From Rhodopirellula sp. SM50 (GTDB lineage: Bacteria > Planctomycetota > Planctomycetia > Pirellulales > Pirellulaceae), in NCBI RefSeq assembly GCF_002289565.1, contig NZ_NTFY01000022.1, forward strand, positions 1 to 64,000: a DNA stretch of 64,000 nt, in the 5' to 3' direction. A program made the position numbers and the translations under genes. Numbering within the stretch: the first letter of the stretch is position 1; each line of letters opens with the position of its first letter. This document shows positions 1 to 8,900 of the stretch, in pieces. The notes beneath the pieces were generated by a model. It ran no database searches. It had not been told where the DNA came from and saw only the letters and a list, made by a program, of their open reading frames with translations.

Positions 1-25
1 CGGCTTGCGCATCTTTGCCAACACA

Positions 26-54
26 CCGGAGGGCTCGCGCCCTACCGCTAAAAA
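26..54. repeat. Dispersed REP-like arm (CCGGAGGGCTCGCGCC family)
   Basis: One arm of a GC-rich repeat. Near-identical copies recur as paired inverted arms at 42727-42803, singly near 46553, and as degenerate paired arms at 55890-55969. The rest of 1-238 holds no convincing gene, only repeat-like fragments such as GGCGGAGCCTGGGAACAAG at 71-89, which resembles the hairpin family at 36.5-36.9 kb. Confidence 0.6.
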
Positions 55-238
55 GTCGTTCACGGCGTAGGGCGGAGCCTGGGAACAAGTCTTGAGCCAT
101 GCATGACATCTACCGATAGACGCCGCGTGGGGCATGCTGTGCATGCCAGGTGGCCGTCAGGCACAGCCTGGGCTACGCTTGCTAAGCCCGCCACAGACGC
201 CGGCGACTCACTCAAGCGACGAATGCCTGGGCGGCGGA

Positions 239-1672
239 TTACGAGCCGGCGATACGTTCGATCTGTGCCAGCGTGCTGGCCAGAGTGGCTTTGGCGCGGG
301 CGACTTGGACTTGCAAGGAAAGCAGCTCGCGGTAGTTGGCGATCAAGTCCGTAAAGTCGGCTTTCTTGCCTTGATAGTCGGCCGTCGCGATCTGCAGTGT
401 TTGCTCGGTGCGTGGAATCAGGCGATCGCGGAACAGTTCCAATTGCTCGATTGCAGCGTAGGCGGCGGCGACTTGACGGCGCAGTGTGCCGCGGACGCGA
501 TCACGCTCGGCATCCAAACGAAGTGCCGTGCTGCTGCGCTGGTGCGCCGCTTCGCGGATCCCCGCATTGATCTTGTCTCGCCAGATCGGAAGTGTCACGC
601 CGACGGTAAAGTTGATGTTGTCGTGACCGTTGGCAACCCGGCTCAGTACGTCGTGGTCGTCGCTGATGATGGAATAGCCCAGACCGAGTTGAAAGTCGGG
701 ATATTGCTGAAGACACGCCAACGATTCTTTCGCGCGGTCACGGGCGATCTCCGCTGCCAGCCCCTGCAACATCGGATTGCGCTGCTCGGCTTGGGCGACC
801 AGTTGATCCAGTTCTGGTTTCGCCTCGTCCAGGTTGAGCTGATCGACGGCCGCGGGCATGTACTGCAACGGCTGACGAACCAGCGCTCCCAGGTCGGCGC
901 GGGCTTGTTCCTGTTGGCCACGCAGTGCGATCCGTTGATCTTCCAATCGGTCGCCTTCGATTTCTGCACGCAAGACATCTTGCTGGCTACCGCCGGTTCG
1001 GTAACGGGCCCCAGAGACGGCGATCAGAGCTTCGACGCGCTCGGCGTTTTCGTCCACAATTCGGATCAGTTCACTCGCCAACCATAATTCGTAATAGGCC
1101 AATCGAACCGCTTCGGTGATCTCCAGTTCGGTCTGCGCGATCTCGGCGTTTGCGATCTGGATCTCGCGAATCGCCACCGCACCGCGCGCATTCAGTTTGG
1201 CCGGCCAGGGCAACTTTTGCGTCAACGCGAACTGATGTCCGACACGGCCGCCGGCGGTTTGCAAGGCTTGGTCGTGAATCGGCCAGAACGTGTTGCCGAG
1301 CATTGGATCGTCCAACGCGGTCGCCTGGGGAACGCGATGTTGCGCCGCGGCGACCTTCTGACGGGCGGCGGCGATCGACGGGTGTGTGGCCAAAGCGGTG
1401 GCGATCAACGAATCGAGCGTGACAACGTTCTGCCGATCGGTCGGGGCGGCAGACGCCTCACCGTCTTGGAATGCAACCAGATGGACGTCCGACGGCACCA
1501 CCGCGGATTCGTCGCTGGGTCGGCCGGCGAACCGCTGCGATTCGGGCGGCTGTGTTTCGGCCACTGGATGACTGTCAAATGTGTCATCGACGTGCTCGAC
1601 GTTGGTCAGCCCGCCGCGACAACCTGTGAACGCGATGAGACTGGCCAACAGCAGGGGATGGGCCGATTTCAT
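239..1672 (-). CDS. TolC/CzcC-family outer-membrane efflux lipoprotein
   Basis: Outer-membrane channel component of a tripartite efflux system, probably the exit duct for the CusBA-like proteins encoded on the other strand from 3.07 kb. About 477 residues. The N-terminus (MKSAHPLLLASLIAFTGCRG) is a lipoprotein signal with a lipobox ending in Cys. After a low-complexity linker come two long helical OEP-type repeats rich in Ala, Gln, Glu and Arg (for example LPWPAKLNARGAVA and VTLPIWRDKINAGIREA), the usual layout of CzcC/TolC proteins. The ATG at 1672 is preferred because it starts directly at the signal peptide; an upstream in-frame ATG at 1708 would give a longer n-region. It is divergent from the Cys-rich gene at 1821, leaving about 150 bp for shared promoters. 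The exact metal is not visible from sequence. Confidence 0.85.
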   Translation of the reverse strand: MKSAHPLLLASLIAFTGCRGGLTNVEHVDDTFDSHPVAETQPPESQRFAGRPSDESAVVPSDVHLVAFQDGEASAAPTDRQNVVTLDSLIATALATHPSIAAARQKVAAAQHRVPQATALDDPMLGNTFWPIHDQALQTAGGRVGHQFALTQKLPWPAKLNARGAVAIREIQIANAEIAQTELEITEAVRLAYYELWLASELIRIVDENAERVEALIAVSGARYRTGGSQQDVLRAEIEGDRLEDQRIALRGQQEQARADLGALVRQPLQYMPAAVDQLNLDEAKPELDQLVAQAEQRNPMLQGLAAEIARDRAKESLACLQQYPDFQLGLGYSIISDDHDVLSRVANGHDNINFTVGVTLPIWRDKINAGIREAAHQRSSTALRLDAERDRVRGTLRRQVAAAYAAIEQLELFRDRLIPRTEQTLQIATADYQGKKADFTDLIANYRELLSLQVQVARAKATLASTLAQIERIAGS

Positions 1673-1820
1673 CTTGGAGACCCGTTTGCGTTGTTGCGTT
1701 GTGATCATGCGTTTTGTGCCCGTGGTGCCAATCGTGACGAAAGAATCGCCTTGAACTTTGTTCGGCATGCGGTGACAATGACTTGGCACCAATCACGCTT
1801 CTTTGCGACGCCCGTCTCTC

Positions 1821-2348
1821 ATGACCCGCCGAATAATCCGTACCGTCCTTACCGTTTGCCTGGTCGTCATCACGACGATGCAGCCGGTCTCGGCTTTGGC
1901 GCTGATGGGAACCTGTTCGGGAAACGTTTGCGAGCAAAAGCAAACGTGCGGGGGGTGTGGTTGCTGTGACGTTGCCCAACAAGAGCAGCGTTGCTGCTGT
2001 TGCCCCGATCGCGATGCGATGGAAGGTCGTCCGGCTGTGGGGCATGACAAACTGTCCAGCAAATCGGTCGGTTCGTCGCGAGGATGCTCGATCGATCTGC
2101 ACGCCAGTCAAGCCGCGGCCGATCATCTGGCGGTCAACCGCCGATGCACGTGCCGTGTCTCGGCCCCTCCGATGGATCGCACCAGCACGTCAGACTCAGC
2201 CGTGCGTGATCTATCCTTGCGACTTGCTCCGTTGGAATTCGTCTTGCCCGAGGACGTTTCGCCGATCGTTCGCCCGCGTTTGGTCGATGCCACGCCCGGC
2301 AGTCGCGCCGATTTCTCTCAACGCATACTCTGCGTGTGGCGGATTTAG
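1821..2348 (+). CDS. Cys-rich exported protein of the metal-efflux locus, function unknown
   Basis: About 175 residues. It starts with a Sec-type signal (MTRRIIRTVLTVCLVVITTM...SALA), immediately followed by a dense cysteine cluster: CSGNVC, CGGCGCC and a run of four Cys in QRCCCCPD. The rest is polar with no recognised domain. A signal peptide plus a Cys cluster at the head of an efflux operon suggests periplasmic metal binding or redox-linked sensing; this is inference. The ATG at 1821 puts the signal peptide at the N-terminus; a TTG 18 nt upstream is possible. Same strand as, and about 100 bp before, the YHS-like lipoprotein gene. Confidence 0.6.
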   Translation: MTRRIIRTVLTVCLVVITTMQPVSALALMGTCSGNVCEQKQTCGGCGCCDVAQQEQRCCCCPDRDAMEGRPAVGHDKLSSKSVGSSRGCSIDLHASQAAADHLAVNRRCTCRVSAPPMDRTSTSDSAVRDLSLRLAPLEFVLPEDVSPIVRPRLVDATPGSRADFSQRILCVWRI

Positions 2349-2448
2349 CAGGTTTTGACAGGGGGCGTGCGCGCCCGCTGTAACAAACCGTGCTGATTTC
2401 CATTTTGATTCTGACGGACAGATTCCGTCGCCACCAGAGAGATTGACG

Positions 2449-2829
2449 ATGCGCTATTTGATTGGTTCCACCCTGTTGTTGCTTCTAATTGCTGCGATCA
2501 CCGGATGCGGTGATGCGGCTCCAACCGCCTCCGACCCGGATGCTGTGCCGGCGATTTCAGATCCGTTCGAGGCCACCGCGGTCAACTTCGCGAACGCGAA
2601 GTGCCCCATCATGGGCGGCAAGCCGACCGCCGAACTGACGGCGGAGTACGAAGGCAAGACGATCGGTTTCTGTTGTGAAGGCTGTCCCGAAAAATGGGCG
2701 GCGCTCGACGAGGATGTGAAAGCCGAAAAGTTCGCGAAGGTCGATGCGCATGCCGGCCACGATCATGGCGCCGACGATGACCACGCCGGTCATGACGACG
2801 CCGAAGACGCGACCGACTCGCCACAGTAG
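2449..2829 (+). CDS. Small YHS/TRASH-like metal-binding lipoprotein
   Basis: About 126 residues. The lipoprotein signal MRYLIGSTLLLLLIAAITGC gives a Cys acylation site. The middle carries a YHS/TRASH-like metal-binding unit: KCPIMGGKPTAELTAEYEGK, then GFCCEGCPEKW, with the Cys spacing of small heavy-metal-binding domains. The C-terminus is a His/Asp-rich tail (DAHAGHDHGADDDHAGHDD). Such proteins often accompany CusBA-type pumps and probably bind Cu(I), Zn or similar ions in the periplasm. The ATG at 2449 follows an AGAGAG motif; an in-frame TTG at 2443 is less likely. No terminator is visible before cusB, so co-transcription with the pump genes is likely. Confidence 0.75.
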   Translation: MRYLIGSTLLLLLIAAITGCGDAAPTASDPDAVPAISDPFEATAVNFANAKCPIMGGKPTAELTAEYEGKTIGFCCEGCPEKWAALDEDVKAEKFAKVDAHAGHDHGADDDHAGHDDAEDATDSPQ

Positions 2830-3073
2830 CGGGCGATTCCCTGAGACTCGCAGACGCCGCCGGACGTTGGACCGTCCACGTTCCGGCGCGCGTCGCTGCG
2901 ACATTGATGTTCCGCTCGTTGATTGCACGCCGTCGGTTAGCGCAATTCAAAGTGCGGTGTTGGTTGCCGGGAAAACCGTGCGATCTGGTTATTGGTCATG
3001 GCGCGTCGCTGCCGTTGTGAGGCAGCGGCGACACCATGCTCTGATTCATCAAAACCAATCCTTGGTGTGACGC

Positions 3074-5323
3074 ATGAACGACAACGAAGCGACGACGTCG
3101 GAACGTTCGTCTCGATGGCGGCAACGGCTATCGGGTCTCAAGTGGCTCGGGAAATCCCTGGTCCATGCCACCATTCTGTTGGTGGCGTTTGTCGGCGGGA
3201 TTGCGTTGCTCGGGGTCGCCCAACGCGTCGGTTGGATTGGTGGCGGTGGCGAGATGGCTGCGTCAACGGCCGATTCACACGACCACGGCGGCGAGACCAT
3301 TTATTCGTGTCCGATGCACCCGCAGATTAGACAGAACCAACCGGGGAAGTGTCCGATCTGCGCGATGGACTTGGTGCCCGTTTCGAACCAGCCAGCGGCG
3401 GTCACGCCCGCCGCGGCGGGCGATGACGATCGCTACATCTGTCCGATGATGTGCACGCCGCCGTCGAAAGAGCCCGGGCGTTGCCCGGTCTGTGCGATGA
3501 AATTGGTCAAGGCGACCAACGGTGGACAAAGCGACGGAGAATCGATCACCATCGAGCCGGCCGCACGCCGTTTGGTTGGCATTCAGACCGCCAAAGCAAA
3601 ACTTGGTCCTGTCTCGCAGACGATTCGCACCATCGGCTCCATCGACTTTGACGAAAGCAAACTCGCAACCATCTCGGCCTATGTTCCCGGACGCATCGAA
3701 AAACTTTATGCCAACTACGTCGGTGTTCCCGTCGAAAAAAACGATGATCTTGCATTGATCTACAGCCCTGAGTTGTATTCTGCGCAGGTCGAATTCTTGA
3801 CGGCCCAGGACAACGCCGCGCTGAAACGACTCGGGGGAGGGACGTCGGACTTCGCCTCTCTCGCCCGCCAGAAACTCATCGAGCTCGGACTGACCGAAGA
3901 ACAAGTCGATGCGTTACGTTCACGGGGCAAGGCGGAAAGTCGAATCCGTATTCGCTCGCCCATCCGAGGAACCGTGATCAACAAGTTTGCCGTCGAAGGC
4001 GATTACTTGAAGACCGGCGACAAGGTCTATCGCATTGCCGATCTGTCCACGGTCTGGCTGATGCTGGATTTGTACCCCGACGACGCGGCGCGGATCCGAT
4101 TCGGTCAGGAAGTCGAAGCGGAGGTGTCGTCGATGCCGGGTGAGACCTTTACAGGCCGAGTCGCGTTCATCGATCCGACGGTGCACGAGAAAACTCGGAC
4201 GGTTCGCGTGCGGGTGGAGATGCCGAATCCGGATGGAAAACTGCGGCCCGGCGATTACGCGACGGCCCGCGTCTACGTTGCCGCCATTCGCCAGGATTTG
4301 ATTTACGATCCGATGTTGGCAGGAAAATTCATCAGCCCGATGCACCCGGAAGTGATTCGCGAAACTCCCGGCGATTGCCCGATCTGCGGGATGGCCCTGA
4401 TCCCGACGTCATCGCTGGGGTTCGCCGACCAGCCGCTACCTACCCAGCAGGTCATCACGGTGCCGCGCGACGCGGTGCTGATGGCCGGTGGCAATAGCGT
4501 CGTGTATCTCGAAACCGATCCCGGACGGTTTGAAATTCGCCGGGTCACCGTGGGGCCCGTGACGGACGAGGACGCCGTGATTCTAGAAGGCCTCTCGGAA
4601 GGCGAGACGGTCGCAACCCAAGGCAACTTTCTGATCGACTCCCAAATGCAACTGGCCGGCAATCCCTCGCTGATGGATCCCAGTAAGGCCAAGATGTACC
4701 CGCCGGGACCGCTCGAATTGCCCGTCCAAGAATTCATCGTGTTGCCGGCGGCCGCGGGCCAACAATTCGACCGTGCTCTCGAAACCTACTTCAACATCGG
4801 TCAAACGCTGGCGGCCGATCAGATTCCGGATCCGGCCCTCGTCGAACAGCTCGGCGAGGCCTTGGAGGAACTGTTGCGATCGCGCGACGTGCCCCGTCCG
4901 GCTCAATCGCATCTGCAGCGGGCGCGACGAAGTGTCGATCGCCTGACCGGGTCCCTGGAACAGACGCGGCAGGGGTTCCGCCCGCTCAGTCACGCCCTGT
5001 TGAAAGCCGCCAATGGCGTGCGCGGACCCCGCACTGCGGAGTCTCTCGTCCACATGTTCTGTCCGATGGTCCCCGGCGGAGGTGGCGATTGGATGCAATC
5101 CGGTGGCGCGCTGCGCAATCCATATTGGGGCAGCGAGATGTTGGAGTGTGGAGAACGGGTGAGGGAGATGGGGGGAGAGGGGACAAGGAGAGAGGGAGAT
5201 AAGGAGACAGGGAGACAAGGAGAGGGGGAGACAAGGAGAGGGGGAGACAAGGAGAGGGGGAGACAAGGAGAGGGGGAGAGAATGAGACAGGGACTTTTGG
5301 AGGGGGGAGGTGATTTCAAATGA
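3074..5323 (+). CDS. cusB: CusB-like RND efflux periplasmic adaptor with three heavy-metal-binding domains
   Basis: Membrane-fusion adaptor linking an RND pump to an outer-membrane channel. 749 residues. A transmembrane anchor spans about residues 28-50. Heavy-metal-binding domains lie at about 76-102 (YSCPMHPQIR...CPICAMDLVP), 121-145 (YICPMMCTPP...CPVCAMKLV) and 415-445 (ISPMHPEVIR...CPICGMALIP); the third lacks the first Cys. Between them are the HlyD-type hairpin, lipoyl and barrel segments (AYVPGRIEKLY, IRSPIRGTVINKFAVEGDYL, VWLMLDLYPDDAARI). After GGDWMQSGGALRNPYWGSEM the protein runs into about 45 Arg/Glu/Gly-rich residues encoded by a 16-bp repeat (5175-5280), which looks like a repeat-generated C-terminal extension. 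Its stop overlaps the next ATG (ATGA at 5320). Metal specificity (Cu/Ag versus Zn/Co/Cd) cannot be settled from sequence. Confidence 0.9.
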   Translation: MNDNEATTSERSSRWRQRLSGLKWLGKSLVHATILLVAFVGGIALLGVAQRVGWIGGGGEMAASTADSHDHGGETIYSCPMHPQIRQNQPGKCPICAMDLVPVSNQPAAVTPAAAGDDDRYICPMMCTPPSKEPGRCPVCAMKLVKATNGGQSDGESITIEPAARRLVGIQTAKAKLGPVSQTIRTIGSIDFDESKLATISAYVPGRIEKLYANYVGVPVEKNDDLALIYSPELYSAQVEFLTAQDNAALKRLGGGTSDFASLARQKLIELGLTEEQVDALRSRGKAESRIRIRSPIRGTVINKFAVEGDYLKTGDKVYRIADLSTVWLMLDLYPDDAARIRFGQEVEAEVSSMPGETFTGRVAFIDPTVHEKTRTVRVRVEMPNPDGKLRPGDYATARVYVAAIRQDLIYDPMLAGKFISPMHPEVIRETPGDCPICGMALIPTSSLGFADQPLPTQQVITVPRDAVLMAGGNSVVYLETDPGRFEIRRVTVGPVTDEDAVILEGLSEGETVATQGNFLIDSQMQLAGNPSLMDPSKAKMYPPGPLELPVQEFIVLPAAAGQQFDRALETYFNIGQTLAADQIPDPALVEQLGEALEELLRSRDVPRPAQSHLQRARRSVDRLTGSLEQTRQGFRPLSHALLKAANGVRGPRTAESLVHMFCPMVPGGGGDWMQSGGALRNPYWGSEMLECGERVREMGGEGTRREGDKETGRQGEGETRRGGDKERGRQGEGERMRQGLLEGGGDFK
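5175..5280 (+). repeat. 16-bp tandem repeat array (unit AGACAAGGAGAGGGGG), left of the four-helix-bundle gene
   Basis: Imperfect tandem copies of AGACAAGGAGAGGGGG, best preserved at about 5211-5280. The array lies inside the 3' end of cusB and encodes its Arg/Glu/Gly tail. Since 16 is not a multiple of 3, the peptide repeats every three units. The same unit recurs at 5711-5770, inverted at 5841-5895, and at 57085-57215. Confidence 0.9.
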
Positions 5324-5925
5324 GTGATCGTATTTTTAGCCATCGTGATTTGATCGTTTACCAGAAATCTTTCGCGGCGGGAAAACGGATCTTTGAGTTA
5401 TCGAAGACGTTTCCTCGCGAAGAGTTGTATTCGCTGACGGACCAGATACGACGATCGGCGCGAAGTGTGAGCGCAAACCTCGCAGAGGCCTGGAGGAAAC
5501 GTCGCTATGTCAAACATTTTTGCAGCACGCTCAACACTGCGGAGGCGGAAGCTGCGGAGACACAGGTCTGGTTGGACTATGCTTCGGCACACGGATACCT
5601 CGATCAACAAACGGCAGACGCTGCGAACGCATTTTACGATGAAATCTTGAAGATGATCGTTGCGATGATTGCCGCGCCCGAGAAGTGGTGTGTCGGAAAT
5701 GCAGTCAAGCGAGGAGGGAGAGAGGGAGACAAGGAGAGCGGGAGAGAGGGAGACAAGGAGAGAGGGGGCCGATCGGGGGTAAAGGAGGAGGACACGGACT
5801 ACAGCGTCGATCAAGCACCGATGATCGACCAGCACGCACTCCTCTCCCTCTCTCCCCCTCTCCTTGTCTCCTTGTCTGACGACGTCTCCTTGTCTAGCAA
5901 AGGGGAGGACCAGCGTGATGCTTAA
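5320..5925 (+). CDS. Four-helix-bundle protein (23S rRNA intervening-sequence protein family) inserted between cusB and cusA
   Basis: The first about 125 residues match the small four-helix-bundle family known from 23S rRNA intervening sequences (TIGR02436-like): HRDLIVYQKSFAAGKRIFEL, LTDQIRRSARSVSANLAEAW, FCSTLNTAEAEAAETQVWLD. The remaining about 75 residues are Arg/Gly/Glu-rich and then Ser/Leu-rich, encoded by a forward repeat block and then an inverted one, so they are probably not part of the fold. The start overlaps the cusB stop (ATGA) and the stop at 5923-5925 overlaps the first codons of cusA, so all three could be translationally coupled. Family biochemistry is poorly known; related bundles occur as accessory proteins in diversity-generating retroelements, but no reverse transcriptase is present here. 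The position suggests a later insertion into cusBA. Confidence 0.85.
   Translation: MSDRIFSHRDLIVYQKSFAAGKRIFELSKTFPREELYSLTDQIRRSARSVSANLAEAWRKRRYVKHFCSTLNTAEAEAAETQVWLDYASAHGYLDQQTADAANAFYDEILKMIVAMIAAPEKWCVGNAVKRGGREGDKESGREGDKERGGRSGVKEEDTDYSVDQAPMIDQHALLSLSPPLLVSLSDDVSLSSKGEDQRDA
5711..5895. repeat. Forward plus inverted copies of the GACAAGGAG repeat, right of the four-helix-bundle gene
   Basis: Forward units (GGGAGACAAGGAGAG type) at about 5711-5770 are followed by about 70 bp of unrelated sequence and then reverse-complement units (CTCTCCTTGTCTCC type) at about 5841-5895. The arms can pair into a long imperfect hairpin just upstream of the cusA ribosome-binding site (AGGGGAGGA at 5901-5909). 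Confidence 0.85.
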
Positions 5926-8900
5926 TCTGCTGATCCGTTTCTGTGTCCGAGAGCCGTGGCTGGTCGTGTTGGTGGCGATCGGCAGTAGCGTCGCCGGCTG
6001 GTTCGCTTATCAAACCGTTCCGATCGACGCGATTCCCAACGTCGGCGAGAACCAAGTCATCGTGTTGACGCCGTGGCCGGGGCGGTCGCCCAAGGACATC
6101 GAAGACCAGGTCACCTATCCGCTCAGCGTTTCGCTGTTGGCCGTGCCCGGAGCGGAGTCGGTGCGTGGGAAAAGCATGTTCGGTTACAGCTTCGTGCAAG
6201 TCACCTTCAAGGACGACGTTGATTTCTACTGGGCCCGCAGTCGCGTCTCGGAACAACTCGGGACCGCCGCCTCGCAATTGCCCGACGGAGTCGTTCCGCA
6301 ACTGGGACCCGACGCGACCGGATTGGGGCAAATTTATTACTACACGCTGACGCCGCCGCCCGGCGGGATGGGATTGGCGGAGCTGCGTAGCCTGCAGGAC
6401 TTCGTCATCAAGTACGAATTGCAATCGGTCGAGGGGGTTAGCGAAGTCGCCTCGATCGGCGGTTATGTCCGTCAATATCAGATCGATGTGGATCCCGACA
6501 AGCTGCGATTTCATAACGTCTCACTGGACAAACTGGCGACGGCGGTGAAGGGCTCCAATCTCGACGTCGGTGCCAAAACGGTGGAATCGACGGGGATGGA
6601 GTACATCGTCCGCGGCAAAGGATTTTTGGGCAGCGAAGGCGGCCAAGGGGACGCGATCCGCGACATCGAGGAAACAGTGATCGTGCAGCGGGACGGCGTT
6701 CCGGTACACGTCCGCGATGTTGCCAGTGTCCAACTCGGACCCGATTTTCGACGTGGTGCGCTCGACTACAACGGCGCCGAAGCGGTCGGCGGTGTCGTCG
6801 TGATGCGCTACGGCGAGAATCCTCGCGAAGTGATCGATCGGGTCAAAGCGAAAATTGCCACAATCGAACCGGCATTGAAAGGCGTTAAGATTCATGGCGT
6901 TTACGATCGCAGCGGGTTGATTGACGAGACCGTAGCGACCCTGACCCAGGCGTTGCGTGACGAGATTCTGATCACCGCGGTCATCATCTTGCTCTTCCTG
7001 CTGCACGTGCGCAGCAGCATTGTCGTGGCGATCTGTTTGCCCGCCGCGGTGCTGATGTCGTTCATTGCGATGCATCTGGTGGGCGTCGGTTCCAACATCA
7101 TGTCGCTCGCTGGAATCGCCATCGCGATCGGAACCATGGTCGACATGGGCATCATCGTTTCGGAGAACATCTATCAGAACTTGGCGGAATGGGAGCAGGG
7201 CGATCGGACGCGTTCTCGATCCGAGGTGCTGTATGACGCGACCATCGAAGTCGCTCCGGCGGTGGTGACGGCGGTCACCACCACCATCGTCAGCTTTCTG
7301 CCCGTGTTTTTCTTGACCGGTCGAGACTATCGTCTATTTTCCCCGCTGGCGTATACCAAGACCTTCGCCATTGCGATGGCCATGTTGACCGCCGTCACGA
7401 TGGTCCCCGCCCTCAGCCGGCTGTTGCTGAAAAGTTCCCGGTATCACAAGCTCACCGCGCTGCTGGTCGCACTCGCGCTGGCGATGCTTTCCGCGGCACT
7501 GGCGCACTTTTTGTGGGGTAACGAGCTGGCCGCACACCTCGGCTTGCAACAGTGGATCGTCACGGTTGTGATGGCAGGTGCCGGATTTGCGATGGGCTGG
7601 CAACTGATGCGAGAGCGGATCCGGCCGATCGACGAGATTCCGACCAGTCGATTCGTGCGTTGGATCTACGCCGCACGCCTTCGCCAAGCGCTCAGGCACA
7701 AAGCGATCGCGCTGTCCTTTCCGGCACTGTTGCTGGTTTTCGGCGTCGGTGCCTACGTCGGGCTCCCGACGGTGATGCGGCCGATCGAACGGGCCGCCGC
7801 CTCTCTCGGCGTCGATTTGAATGCCTTGCCAGGCTATGTCGACGCCAAGCATCTGTTTACGGGGCTGCAAAGCGACGATTGGATCGCCCTCGATGAAGGC
7901 AGTTGGTTTTACATGCCGACGCTGTATCCGGCAGCCAGTTTTTCGCAGGCGATGCAGGTGCTGCAAACGCAAGACGTGTTGATCGGCCAGATCCCCGAGG
8001 TCAAGGATGTGCTCGGCAAGATCGGTCGGGTGGAATCGGCACTCGACCCCGCCCCGGCCGCGATGGTCGAAACGTATGTGATGCTGAAACCCGAATCGGA
8101 GTGGCGCGACGGCGTGACCGCGCGCCAGATTTGGGACGAGATCAACCGGGTCGCCACGCTGCCCGGTGTCACACCCGCATCGGCTTTGCAACCGATCGAA
8201 GGCCGCGTGGTGATGTTGCAATCAGGCATCAAAGCACCGATGGCCATCCGCATCTACGGCGACGATCTGCAGATCCTGGCGACGGCCGCGATGGCCGTTT
8301 CGGCACAACTCAAAAAGTCCCCGTATGTCAATTCCGGAACCGTCAATCCAGATATCGTGCTCGGCAAGCCCTACGTTGAATTCAGCGTCGATCGCGAAGC
8401 CGCGTCGCGATATGGCATGAGCGCGTCGATGGTGAACGAGGTGATTGAGACGGCACTGGGCGGGATGAATTTGATCAAGACCGTCGAAGGTCGCGAACGC
8501 TATCCCGTGCGACTGCGCTACAACCGCGACTTGCGGGAACGTATTGACGGACTGAGCCGTTTGCCGGTGGTCACGCAAAGCGGCGCCGTCGTCCCGCTGG
8601 AGAAACTCGCCAGTTTGGAAACCACCTGGGGTCCCGGTGCGATCAACAGTGAGAACGGACGTTTGATCGCCCACGTGGCCTTCATGACAAACGGTAGCGT
8701 TGGGGACTTGGAGTCGGTTGCTGCCATTGAAGAACAGCTACGACAAGCCCAGGCGTTGCCGGAATCCAACCCCAATCGACTTTCGCTGCCCACCGGATAC
8801 TCGCTCGAAGCCGTCGGCAGTTTCCGCAACCAGATCGAAGCCAATCGCCGATTGATGTGGATCATTCCCGTCGTCATGGGGATCAATCTGTTGCTGATCT

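Noticed and set aside
5320-5925. Diversity-generating retroelement accessory (Avd-like) with template and variable repeats
   Set aside because: The four-helix bundle resembles Avd, but there is no reverse transcriptase, no template/variable repeat pair and the repeats are short purine-rich units.
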